From assembly GCA_023014485.1 (NCBI GenBank), contig JAJOZX010000924.1:457001-521000 (forward strand): a stretch of 64,000 nucleotides of DNA, given 5' to 3'. Below the pieces are notes generated by a model, which did not search any database, was not told where the DNA came from, and was given only the letters and a program-made list of their open reading frames with translations. Source of the stretch: Bathynomus jamesi. Taxonomy: Eukaryota > Arthropoda > Malacostraca > Isopoda > Cirolanidae. This document shows, piece by piece, positions 1 to 9,397 of the stretch. Positions within the stretch are counted from its first letter, which is position 1, and the number at the start of each line of letters is the position of its first letter. A program made the position numbers and the translations under genes.

Positions 1-22
1 AAAGTTTAAAAAAAGCCGTAAG

Positions 23-313
23 ATGGCTTCATTCGCAGAAATAGCAGAGGAAATTGAGCAATATGCAAAAAAAAACATATCAGACAGACGACTATCTCCA
101 CTTGAAATTTGGAAAAATGAAGAATCCTTTCCATCTCTCAAGAAAATTGCTCTAAAATGGCTAGTGACACAAGCATCTTCAGTTTTCTCAGAAAGAATGT
201 TTTCCGAATACGGAAATATTTTTGAAGAAAAAAGAAGTACTTTGCTACCAAAGCGAGGGGAGATGCTTCTTTTTATCCATCACAATGGACGAAAATTTGA
301 TTTAAACTTGTGA
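23..313 (+). pseudogene. hAT transposase, C-terminal dimerisation domain (partial)
   Basis: This reading frame of 96 residues matches the hAT C-terminal dimerisation region: a W-K segment, then LKKIALKWL, then ASSVFSERMFSEYGNI, then KRSTLLPKRGEMLLFI. In this family the region mediates transposase dimerisation, with the RNase-H-like catalytic core upstream. Only the last part of the protein is present, because the rest lies beyond base 1. The frame is open and ends at a normal stop, so I see no damage in the part visible. A host gene domesticated from hAT is possible, but the transposon terminus 580 bp downstream argues for an element copy. Confidence 0.8.
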
Positions 314-777
314 ATCTAGTGTCTTGAACATAGTATTAATTTTTATTGTTTAATGTGAGTTTTTACTTTTTAAGGTTTTGCTATTTTAATAATTTCACTT
401 ACCTTACTGGTATATTTGATTAGGCTATATGTTTTATTTTATATCTCAAATCTTAATAAAAGGTTTCGCTAATTCATATTTTTTCATATTGTAATTTGCA
501 ATATATATAAAAATAAAAAATAAAAATAAAAATTAAAAAGTAAGGGAAGCTGGGATCTTAGCTATGCGTCACACTTTTAGCTGGACCAAACATTTTGCCT
601 TTTTAGCAGTGTTAATATAGTTACATACTAGTAGTGGTACATGCTTATTTATCAATTATTTTAATTTTAGATTTTTGTACAACTATATTCAACTTTTGCT
701 AGCTAAAGGCTATGCAAGCTAAGATTGGAAAGGGGCGGGCCCAGATGGTATTCCCATTACAAAAAAGACTATCATAA

Positions 778-890
778 ATATCCGGCTATCCGGCCGGATA
801 CTGACATCTATCCGGCCGGATACAGGATACCGGATAATAGCTGTTATCCGGCCGGATATCCTGCCGGATAGTGGTATCCGGCACAGCCCT
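778..890. repeat. hAT subterminal palindromic repeats (TATCCGGCCGGATA)
   Basis: About eight full or partial copies of the palindromic core ATCCGGCCGGAT are packed into the last 110 bp of the hAT element, in direct and inverted order. Subterminal repeats like these are usual transposase-binding sites in hAT elements; that role is inferred here. The GC-rich block stands out from its AT-rich surroundings. Confidence 0.6.
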
Positions 891-891
891 A

Positions 892-1518
892 CTTGTCATG
901 TAATTGATTATCTCTCAGGTTATACTTCCTCTTTATTTTCCTTATTTGTTTTTTGAGTTTTCCCTGTTGTGTGGGTGCTTGGAAATATTGCTTTAGTTGG
1001 TTCAATTCTTGTCTGGCTTGTGTAAGGTGTTTAGTTAATTTAACTTTCCAAGGAGGGGGTTTTGGATTGCACCTTTAGCTGGGGGACTTTGGACTAAAGT
1101 TTCGGACAAGTTTCTGTTGCATGTATAGGCCAACAGCATAATTTACTTGGTTAAGTTCAGTAAGGTCTGTATTGACTGGAATTAGTCTATTAACTGCAAC
1201 ATTTACTCTGCATAGTTGTTGTTTAAACTTTCTATTTTTACTAAGTTTGATCAATCAGGACTGGCTTTCCATATGAATGGTTTTAACACTTTCAATTGTA
1301 TTTGCTGACTCCTCCTCCACTTCCATTTGCTATAGGTCCATATCTTCATATCGTGGTGGTGGTGGTGGTGATGGGGGAGGGGTTCTTGATCTGGCTGGGG
1401 AAGGGAATGATGAGTCAGAGGATCCAGGCGAACTGGGTGGTGAACCACCCAGTCCCATTTGCTGAATTGGATTGGTTACAAAATGTTGGCTGATGTGCTG
1501 TCTGTTTTGTGTGTCCTC
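892..1518 (-). pseudogene. LINE-C (R4/Dong-like non-LTR retrotransposon), N-terminal ORF fragment
   Basis: On the minus strand one frame reads VTNPIQQMGLGGSPPSS, a proline-rich stretch ending PPPPPRYEDMDL, then LIKLSKNRKFKQQLCRVN, ELNQVNYAVGLYMQQKL and PPWKVKLTKHLTQARQEL. It has three in-frame stops. The same series occurs at about 58670-58240 just upstream of a reverse transcriptase, so this is the N-terminal part of the same element. It is cut at 892 by the hAT insertion. Upstream on the minus strand it directly abuts zinc-finger coding at 1519; the finger frame runs on about 13 codons (QRTHKTDSTSANIL) to a stop, and the LINE frame differs from it by one base. Confidence 0.7.
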
Positions 1519-1831
1519 TGAAATCTTACATGCTGTTGAAGATTACTTTTCTGTGCTGCGGTGTAAGAACAAATATCACATCTAAAAGGTTTTTCTCCAG
1601 TATGAATTTTTAAATGACGCTGAAGTTTACTACTGTGTGCTGCAGTGTAAGAACAAATATCACATTTAAAAGGTTTTTCTCCAGTATGAATTTTTAAATG
1701 GCATTGCAGATTACTACTGCATGCTGCAGTGTAAGAACGAAATCTTACATGATATTGAAGATTACTTTTCTGTTTTGCAGTGTAAGAACAAATTTCACAT
1801 TTAAAAAGTTCTCTCTTTTTTGGTTTATACT
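1519..1831 (-). pseudogene. C2H2 zinc-finger array fragment (four fingers, one fusion)
   Basis: The minus strand encodes KCEICSYTAKQKSNLQYHVRF, then a finger that lost its linker and first Cys pair (RSYTAACSSNLQCHLKIH), then normal TGEKPFKC-linked fingers with helices HSSKLQR and QKSNLQQ. The loss of about 12 residues (HTGEKPFKCDIC) between the first two fingers is an in-frame deletion. On the upstream side it begins with a resumed finger start after the SINE-like block, and on the downstream side it runs into LINE-C at 1518. It is too damaged to be a working DNA-binding protein alone. The fingers closely resemble those at 2333-2830 and 63256-63921. Confidence 0.75.
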
Positions 1832-2342
1832 CCTTTTAGTATTTTTAATAGCTGTAAGCGGGGCTTCCACCCAAAGCCAAACACTTCAACTATATCTGAA
1901 CTTGGCTTAGCGTTGATTTGTCGCTAGGCTTACGTTCTTTTCTTTTCTCCAATGGTCCAGTTTATTGTGTCATACTGACATATGTTTTTGCTGGGCCCAT
2001 CGTCTGATGGAAAAGCTGGGGTCCAGGGTCAATACCTTGACCTGGTGGGATCCCCCGCATTGATCCCTTTAGTGAAGAATCTTCTCCTCTGGGACTGAGA
2101 AAAGTTGCACCATTGCTCACCTCACCCACCCTGGTGCGTAAGCGGGTTGAGGGGACCTTTTTATCCTGGGTGACATCCTGCAAGTGTGTGAACTTTCCTT
2201 AGTAGACATTACATCCCGTTCTTGTTTGTGGAAAGCTACATACAGGTGGGGGGTTTCTCCCACACCCGTCCCTTATTTTTAGTCTCCTTTTACGACACGC
2301 TGGGACCACGTGGGAAGTATTCTTTAAATCCCCTATCCCCAG
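1832..2342 (-). mobile_element. SINE-like repeat unit with a LINE-C-type 3' tail
   Basis: Read on the minus strand the unit starts GGGGATAGGGGATTTAAAG, contains a TGTCGTAAAAGGAGAC core, runs through ACACAATAAACTGGACC, and ends in a tail (around 1930-1832) that includes GCCAAGTTCAGATATAG and TTGAAGTGTTTGGCTT. The same unit occurs at 61567-62069 and, split by Harbinger, at 58771-58902 plus 61028-61463. The last part matches the end of LINE-C coding at about 62270, which is the usual relation between a SINE and the LINE that mobilises it. The core resembles, from memory, a repeat motif common in invertebrates. It lies between two finger arrays. Confidence 0.6.
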
Positions 2343-2830
2343 TGAACTCTTAAATGCACTTGAAGACTACTTTTGCATGCTGCAGTGTAAGAACAAATAT
2401 CACATTTAAAAGGTCTCTCTCCAGTATGAAATCTTACATGCTGTTCAAGATTACTTTTCTGTGCTGCAGTGTAAGAACAAATATCACATTTAAAAGGTTT
2501 TTCTCCAGTATGAATTTTTAAATGACGCTGAAGTTTACTACTGTGTGCTGCAGTGTAAGAACAAATATCACATTTAAAAGGTTTTTCTCCAGTATGATTT
2601 TTTAAATGACATTGAAGATTACTACTGTGTGCTGCAGTGTAAGAACAAATATCACATTTAAAAGGTTTTTCTCCAGTATGAACTCTTAAATGCTTTTGAA
2701 GCCTATCTTTCCGTGATGCTGTGTAAGAACAAATATCACATTTAAAAGGTTTTTCTCTTTTTTGGTTTTTACTCTCATTCTTTTCTAAGACTGATTTTGC
2801 TGCTATTGTAAATTTATGTTTGGTACGTTT
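2333..2830 (-). CDS. C2H2 zinc-finger protein, terminal coding exon (five fingers)
   Basis: A (CT)n-rich acceptor ending CACTTCCAG precedes an open frame of 165 codons and a stop. It has a 30-residue basic lead (KFTIAAKSVLEKNES...KREKPFK), then five fingers of type CDICSYTA-x6-L-x2-H-x3-H joined by HTGEKPFK linkers. Recognition helices (-1 to 6) read RKDRLQK, HSSNLQC, HSSKLQR, QKSNLEQ and CKSSLQV. 30 + 4x28 + 23 codons exactly fills the exon, so there is no frameshift. The protein should bind DNA in the nucleus. The stop comes two residues after the last His, where the SINE-like unit begins, so the original array was probably longer. I join it provisionally to exons at 32829-32915 and 34374-34526, which share phase 0 and strand. 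Confidence 0.75.
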   Translation of the reverse strand, partial: KRTKHKFTIAAKSVLEKNESKNQKREKPFKCDICSYTASRKDRLQKHLRVHTGEKPFKCDICSYTAAHSSNLQCHLKNHTGEKPFKCDICSYTAAHSSKLQRHLKIHTGEKPFKCDICSYTAAQKSNLEQHVRFHTGERPFKCDICSYTAACKSSLQVHLRVHWG

Positions 2831-2835
2831 CTGGA

Positions 2836-2838
<3 letters not shown>

Positions 2839-2866
<28 letters not shown>
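2839..2866. repeat. (GA)n microsatellite serving as the polypyrimidine tract
   Basis: Fourteen GA repeats on the plus strand read as (CT)n on the minus strand, directly before the splice acceptor of the zinc-finger exon. The paralogous exon near 63930 has the same arrangement with a shorter run. Confidence 0.85.
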
Positions 2867-2869
<3 letters not shown>

Positions 2870-3366
2870 AATTACTTTATAGAAAACAAAATCAATGTTA
2901 AAGGTTATTCCATGCTGAAGTTTTTAGTCTATACTGAGCACACATACATTATCTTCAGATCCATATCCCACTCTGAATGGAGTCTCTACAACACTTGAGC
3001 TTAGGAATGGAAACACTGAACACATATGCAGGGATCCAATGTTACCTTTCATGACAAGGTTGGGATATACCTCTAGTGTTATGTACACCAGGTGATACCA
3101 ATGCCTCCATTTATATATCTCACAAACCACTTCCATTCCTGTTTCTCATTAACTTTTGTGCAACATTTATTCACATATTTGCTACTTACATCATTCCACC
3201 TTTCTACTGTGTTATTATACACCTTTTTCATGATTCCACCATTATTCATTCTCAATGAAGGTCATATCAACATTGCATACTTATCCTTCCATTCTGCCAT
3301 CACCTTTGTTTTCAATCCATTTCATACACATTCACATACATTAGATGCTGTCATCACTAAACAAGC

Positions 3367-3424
<58 letters not shown>

Positions 3425-3711
3425 ATATATTACACATTATTTACATTCACTTGTTCATCATCTATCTCACTAAGAACTTGCACTACTCTTCTACAGTTTT
3501 TTATACCAAACCTCCACTCAACTTCAGTTTACACAATCAAATCATATGGGCTGACAAACCTCCACTCAACCCTCAAACAAAATTGGTGGTATACCTTTTA
3601 GGATATGGCAGGTAAGACCAACATCTCCACATCTTACACACCTCATAAAGCATTTTTATTCTTTGTTTCTCTTCTGTCATGCAAATCACTATCATACAAT
3701 ATTGTTTAATA
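2867..3711. other. Intron/spacer with no recognised gene; (TA)n run
   Basis: 2867-2935 matches the sequence upstream of the paralogous acceptor at 63946-64000, so it is duplicated intron. A (TA)n microsatellite lies at 3369-3432. The long frames across 3080-3600 are translations of low-complexity AT-rich DNA and resemble no family I know. Confidence 0.6.
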
Positions 3712-3790
3712 TCCAATAATGAGGCAGTCAGAACCAGAAAGGCATACTTTTGGTGAGTTTGCTCTTATGGTTCTGACTGCCTCATTATTG
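3712..3790. repeat. Short inverted repeat (hairpin, about 20-bp arms)
   Basis: AATGAGGCAGTCAGAACCA near 3719 is answered by TGGTTCTGACTGCCTCATT near 3769, around a loop of about 32 bp. It could be a tiny MITE or a remnant of one; I see no target duplication. Confidence 0.6.
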
Positions 3791-3877
3791 TTTTGCCTTT
3801 TTATCAATAACTTTTTACATATGACCATACAAATGTAGTATATTCTTGTCTCTTCTCACATTCTCATGCTGTATATA

Positions 3878-3970
3878 CAGGGTGTCCCAGGAGGAAATGT
3901 CAAGAATGCACCATTTCACTCTTTGGGTGTTTCTAAGTAGATTCTTGACATTTCCTCCTGGGACACCCTG
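3878..3970. mobile_element. Tc1/mariner-type MITE, 93 bp
   Basis: The terminal inverted repeats start CAGGGTGTCCCAGGAGGAAA and run about 31 bp, and the element is bordered by TA on both sides (3876-3877 and 3971-3972). The CAGGGTGTCCC terminus and TA duplication are typical of mariner-like elements. There is no coding. Confidence 0.85.
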
Positions 3971-4054
3971 TATATATGTACAACATGAGAAGGTGCCCCC
4001 TCAGGGCATTTGATTCCACTCGTATGTAGAAGAATTTTGATATTCTGACTAATT

Positions 4055-4130
4055 GGGGACCTTAGTGTAGTGGTTATCATATCCAACTGGCAATTGGATA
4101 ATCCTCGGTTTGATTCCTGGTTGGTCCCTC
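4055..4130 (+). repeat. tRNA-like sequence, probably a SINE head or tRNA pseudogene
   Basis: A box A-like TTAGTGTAGTGGTTATCA and a box B-like GGTTTGATTCC are spaced as in a tRNA. The ends GGGGACC and GGTCCCT pair, and a stem TCCAA/TTGGA encloses a 7-base loop with GGC at the anticodon place. The T stem has a mismatch and two extra bases precede the acceptor strand, so I do not call a working tRNA. It lies in unannotated spacer (3971-4614) in which I see nothing else. Confidence 0.5.
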
Positions 4131-4614
4131 ATTTTTCATTTGCTCATTTTCTCTCCTTATGTGGACACTTCTAAAATATATGAGTGGTTTTATGAATCTG
4201 ATGTTGGAATATCTTATGCCAACCCGGCATTTGGTGCCACTAGCTTAAAAAATGATACACTAAAAAATGTTTTGAGATCATGATATATTTAGGACTTGCT
4301 CAAAGCTATTTGGTTTCTTTTTATAAGACCTCCATCCATTTTATTGCTATTGGGACACATTTCAAAAGAATGTAGCTCTTATGTGAAAAGTATGCTGTCC
4401 ATTTTGACAAATTAAATTATTAAAACATTGTAATAAGTGTTCCTTTCACACAACAGGTCATTAGCCCCATCCCTGCTAATGACTGGTCCACAGCCATCCA
4501 TGTTGGCGGGATATATTATTAAAAAAATAATTTGTGTATTGTACAAAAACAAAATATTGGAATTTCTCCATTGACAATTTACATGACATATATTAATAGA
4601 TAAATGCCAGATAA

Positions 4615-6760
4615 TCATCTTTGCTTGGTTCGCATGATGGTAGACTTCTTCGTTGGTGAAAAGAAGACCTTCCAGTGATCTTCAATGACTTTTAGAAGGA
4701 ACTGCTTCTGCTCTTTGCTGAGTGAGAGAGATGCATTAAACTCTTGGATGAGTACAACACTGTGTTCTGCAAGGTCATTGATCACTTTCACCAACTGGAT
4801 AGTAGCCTGGCTCCTCCTGTATGATTCATGGACTGGCCAAAGTGTCGGATCCTCCTCCAAGAAATCTTGAGGCAGTTCAAGTATTTCAAAAAACTTCAGA
4901 GTTGACATGGTGACAAAATTGTGTAATTCTTTCCCACATACCTGGCCAACTAGAGAGATCCATTTAGGGGGCTCCTCAGACCCAATTTTATTTTTCAGGG
5001 CATTTACCATCTACTACTTCTCCTCTGCTGCAACACTGTCATTGAAGAAACTGAAGCCTACCAATGTTTCCGAAAGATACCAAAGATGGCAGCTGAATGC
5101 TGTGCTGACAGCTTAGATATATCTTTATCAGCATAGTTAGCTAGTGCACGGAGAAGATTCAGATCATTTCTCGGAACTTCTACTGAAGACGGACTCTGAA
5201 ACCAGTATTTGACATAGATGGCCATGATAAAAAGGCTTACTTCCTGGAGGTGGCTCCACACCATATCACTGCACAATGGCCTTCTTGATGATCTTTGTTG
5301 CTGCTAGAGGGGAAACTCTTTGCAGAAGAGCCACATTTTGATGGCATACATAGCTTGAGCCATCCAATGAGCTCAATGTATTGCTCCTGGATATCGGAAA
5401 TGGATCCTGCATGGCAGGACCTCTCCAAGGAAGATAATCATCAGTTCAAGGAACTTACAGTAGTGATCCTATGGCTAAAACTTGGACAGCTGGTCAACAG
5501 CAAATGCAATGACCTAATCCTTGTGATAAATGGATATAAGACTGAGGTCTTCTTCATCCACTGCCGAGGAGTATGCTGTCTTATTGTCTTATTGAGGTGA
5601 GGCCAGTAGTCCAGGAACTGACCAAAAAGCTGAATATTTGGAGATTTGGGGCTGGAGACATCATTTACACTGAAGACCATCTCTAGGAGTATCTCCGAGA
5701 TGTGATGTTGCATGCCAAATTTAATAAATTCCTCCCAAGCTCAGTTTCCAAATGAACACAAACTCCTCCCTTTGAACCAGTGTTGGACATGGTGGTGTCA
5801 AAACAGAGCCCCTTCACTCATTCCACATGATGGCACTCCCAATTACTTCCGACTTTCCTGATTTAAGTTTGGAACTGCCAGCAACTTCACCACGTTTTGT
5901 CCAGATACAAGAATCAGGAGATGGTCTACTTTGTCTGGACCAGGACCAGAGTAATCCCCCATGATTTTGCCATCCCAATGCAAGATTAGAGGAACTGCTG
6001 GGGCGAAACTTTCCTTCATTTCATGAGCAAACTTCTTATGTTCTATCTGCTCCTTGCAGATAGTGCTTTGGCTGATCATCAGGTCTTTTACTTTGTGACC
6101 AAATTGGCTCATGGATGCTAATGCTGAAAATATATGTGCTGCTTGCCAGTCAGTCGCATTAGTCCAATCTACTGCAGCTGCCACTTCAGGTGTCACCACA
6201 CTTACAGTTCCACGAAGTCAAGCTCATTTAGGAGCACATGTTTCTGATGGTGCAAGCGCTTCCTCCACTTCTGATGAGTTGCTCGATGGAGACAACAAAA
6301 GAATTGTAACGTTACTTGTAGCAGCACTTGATGAAGCCTCTTTGCCAGTCCACTTTGAAGCTTCCACTCTCCTCACAATATGTTCTTCTTGCAGAGTGAG
6401 TTTTCTGTCGACTCCAGCCATTGTGCCCCTCTGTCCTTTCTCCTGTTGAGCTTCCAGGAATTGTCTGTCCTCTTCAATTTTCATCATCTGCATGGCATCC
6501 TGGTGGGTGATGTCAAAGAGGTTGTCTAACCCATCTTGAAATGTTGCCTGGTTGGCAAGGTTCATGGCAGTCTTTCAGTTGATATTCTTCTTGAGCACTT
6601 GCCACTCAGTATGAAGCTTCTTGATGTGTTTGACAACATGTTTAGCAGCTTTTGTGGGCACTCAAGCTTTCATCCAAATTGGAAGCAAGAGATCAGCTAT
6701 CTTGGACGCACTATCTTTAAGAGTCAATTTTTGCTGATTGTGGAAATGGAATAGAACAGC
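4615..6760 (-). pseudogene. Transposase-like protein of an unassigned widespread family (family i)
   Basis: Minus-strand frames read in order: LDNLFDITHQDAMQMM and GTMAGVDRKLTLQEEHI (6565-6224); VPLILHWDGKIMGDY and KVDHLLILVSGQNVVKLL (6199-5843); HHISEILLEMVFSVND (5713-5441); HWMAQAMYAIKMWLF and IMAIYVKYWFQSP with VPRNDLNLLRALANY (about 5380-5058); and ETLVG...KWISLVGQVCGKELHNF to AEHSVVLIQEFNASLS (5010-4615). I recognise this order from proteins without a name that recur in many invertebrate genomes. The WDGK and HH..E motifs suggest an RNase-H-like core, which is inference. Several frameshifts and stops separate the blocks, so the copy is dead. It resembles family ii at 9398-11611. Confidence 0.6.
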
Positions 6761-7246
6761 CAATACTTGATGGTGAGTTGGGAGCCTCGATGATATAAAG
6801 TTTGCCTGAGTAACATCAACCAACTAGATGGCACTGACACACATGTTGTCATCAACATCATTGCTCCTGAGAAGTTGAAAGAAGCGCAAATTTGTTAAAT
6901 ACCTGTGTCACTAATATTGTGTTGCAATTTTTTAATGCTGCAAATGTGATTTTTTTATTAATTTTTTTTAGGTTTGATTTTTTTATTTTATTTTTTTTAT
7001 TTTTATAAACTTTGTTTTTATTTTTATATAAATATTTAGTTTTTTTTTTTTGCTTCAAGGACATCATCATAATGGGATACTGTAGCTAAATTATATATAT
7101 AGTATGAATTTCATTGATTCCTATTTAATATTAATATATTTTATATTCTTAAAATTTCAAATGAGTTGAGCAAATCCTAAATGTCATTTGATCATAAAAA
7201 TATTCCTGCTTTACAGTTTCTACCCCAAGTGACACTAGATGATGAG
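6761..7246. other. AT-rich spacer, no gene seen
   Basis: The first 100 bp may still be 5' coding of the minus-strand pseudogene (KLYIIEAPNS). After that there are long T and A runs only. I found no terminal inverted repeat that closes the neighbouring elements. Confidence 0.5.
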
Positions 7247-7296
7247 TTAGCAAAGAAAAAAATTGGAATAGAATTCCACCTCTGAGATAAAACCAC

Positions 7297-7371
<75 letters not shown>

Positions 7372-9042
7372 GGATGTTCTGGTCTCGATGTTCCTCGCAT
7401 GTGACAGATGTAAAATTTACATTTGGATCAGCTTTTTGACAAGCTTTAGATGCTTTTTTTAAAAGGTCTCCAATATCTGCTTCTTTAGATAAACATTGTT
7501 TTTTATGGAGGAAAGAAGAATGTATATCATGCAACTGCATCACTTCTTCTGCGGAATAACAACTCTTCATTTTGGCAAATTTAAATTTTTCAAGACATGC
7601 TTCTGCTTCAGCCCATGTTATTTTTGCAATTTCCTCATCACCTTCATCTTCAGAGTCTTTCTGTACAATCTCAGCAGTTTTAGGATTCAGAACACTGTCA
7701 AGTAGTTCAGCATCAGTCAATACACGAATCACATCAACATCTTCATCTACCTCACACCATTTTTGAAGTTCAGTTTCTTGTTTGCAGATGGTGTGTTTTT
7801 TACCACATCAAGAATGTGATGGAGTACTCCTTTACTTTGCCTTCCATTAAATCCTTCAAGCTCTTCTTCCTCTGAAGATCCATCAGACGAAAACATAACA
7901 TTTGGCCACAATTTTCTCCAAGCCCCCCTAAAAGTTACATTTTTCACAGTGTTCAATGCCCCTGAAAGACCATAAATTGCATCTTTAATGTTAAATTTTG
8001 CTTGGAAATCCTGCATAGAACAGTTATGATTAACCAATTTTTGAAGAAAACTTGCTCTATAAAAACATTTCATGTTCTGTATTATTTCTTGGTCTATCAG
8101 TTGAATGACAAATGTTACATTGGCTGGCAGGTAAATGGGGAAAATATTTCCAGAAACAAGCCGAGATTCATGAGGGTTGGCTCTATAATTGTCCAGCAAA
8201 AAAAAACTTTATCTTCTGGTTTGCCAATATTCTTGAGGTGTGCCTTAACTTCTGGAACAAAATGATGATGGAACCAATCATGAAAAAAGTCCTTGTCCAT
8301 CCAGACATTACTTTGTAACTTATAAATCATTGGTAGATGGGTAAGACCTTTAAATTCTCTTGGTTTATTTAATTTACCAATAACAAGCAATTTTGTTCTA
8401 TGCATGTCTGCAGCATTTGCACAAGTTATGACAACCTAACACTTTTTCGTTTAAATCCAGATGCAACAGTTTCATTTGAGCGAATTATGGTAGAGGTAGG
8501 TAAACAATGCCATAATAAACCTGTTTCATCAGCATTATAAATCTGATCAGGTTTTAATTCATGCTCAGAAACTAATGAAGCAAAAATCTCAATATTTTTC
8601 AGTTGCATTATGATCAGTTGACTTTTGCTTAAATGACATATCAAGTCTCCTTATGCCATGATGAAGTTTAAAGCATGTCCAGCATTCAGAAAATACACAC
8701 TTATCACTTACTTTCGTGTCATTGTAAAACTGCTTAGCTTTCTTGATTATCATCAGCCCTGAAATTGCAACACCTTGTGACTGTTTCAGTTTAAACCACT
8801 CAAAGTACAGTATTGAATTATTCTAGCTTGGGTTTATGTAAAGGTTTTCAAGTTTCTATTCCCTTAGAAGAGTCACTTTCACTATGAAACTTTAACAAAT
8901 GATCTTTTTGAGCCTTTATATCATAAACTGTTGAAGAACCAAAATCGTAATCATGCATGAATATGTTGCAGTTTTCACTTTTCTGTAAACATTTATAAAT
9001 TTCAATTTCCTGCTGCAAAAGGGTGTCAATTTTAGGGAGCAA
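7247..9042 (-). pseudogene. Tigger/jerky-type transposase (pogo superfamily), broken
   Basis: N-terminal frame: YDFGSSTVYDIKAQKD, the CENP-B-like helix-turn-helix. Then EWFKLKQSQGVAISG and VFSECWTCFKLHHGIRRLD, the second DNA-binding half. Then IYNADETGLLWHCLPT with the first catalytic Asp, [18 protein letters not shown], and [20 protein letters not shown] with the DDE_1 family's LPPN-x-QPMDQ block. The C-terminal tail is acidic. These sit in at least four frames, so the copy is a pseudogene. A long (TA)n run (7297-7368) sits after the C-terminal part. In a working element the protein would cut and paste DNA at TA sites. I could not find terminal inverted repeats. Confidence 0.8.
7297..7368. 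repeat. (TA)n microsatellite
   Basis: About 34 uninterrupted TA units. Its translation gives the meaningless YIYIYI stretch in the overlapping frame. Confidence 0.95.
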
Positions 9043-9397
9043 AGTGAAATCGTTAGATTTTCAAAGACTACTGGTGACCAAATGATGCATTTTTATGTGC
9101 TAAACTGAAATATGGCTTTAAAATCCAGATTTGACCACTCCTAGCTAGTTATATTTGCAAATGAAGTTTACAAAAAATCAGCAATTTTTGCAAGTATTTT
9201 TTTATTGTATATAACTACATTTCACATTGGGTACATTACATACAATTAAAGACATTTTGATTGTATTTCAATATTAAAACAGAAATATAGATAGGTTTCT
9301 TGAAATTTGCCAAGGATGCCATGTCTGCCTTGCTCTTGTTCCTGGACATGAGCTCCCTACTGGCCACCTGGCCACTGATGTATGCCTCCCTCCTCTC
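9043..9397. other. Spacer, no gene seen
   Basis: AT-rich sequence between the Tigger-like and family ii pseudogenes. I see no open frame, repeat or terminus that I can name. Confidence 0.5.

Larger units (their letters stand above)
1..891 (+). mobile_element. hAT transposon, 3' part (5' part lies off the left edge)
   Basis: It holds the C-terminal end of a hAT transposase (23-313), an AT-rich 3' region, and a terminal zone of TATCCGGCCGGATA-type repeats ending in CCGGCACAGCCCTA. Read inward on the other strand this is TAGGGCTGTGCCGG, a hAT-style terminus. From 892 the sequence matches LINE-C (compare the minus-strand copy around 58212), so the hAT was inserted into LINE-C. The bases cttgtcat after the end are the candidate 8-bp target duplication, but the matching left copy is outside the window. 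Confidence 0.75.

Noticed and set aside
1962..2183. Recurrent minus-strand frame with GATFLSPRGEDSS, seen three times
   Set aside because: It lies inside the SINE-like unit and recurs only because the unit does; it differs by frameshifts between copies.
3369..3432. Frames with long YIYIYI or IYIYIY runs (also near 7300, 42350, 43980, 44360 and 48430)
   Set aside because: They are translations of (TA)n microsatellites, not proteins.
3080..3600. A membrane protein of 169 residues rich in F, H and Y
   Set aside because: The sequence is low-complexity, ends in a TA microsatellite and has no conserved motif.
4055..4130. A functional tRNA-Ala (GGC)
   Set aside because: T-stem mismatch, two extra bases before the acceptor strand and an odd body make a SINE head or pseudogene more likely.
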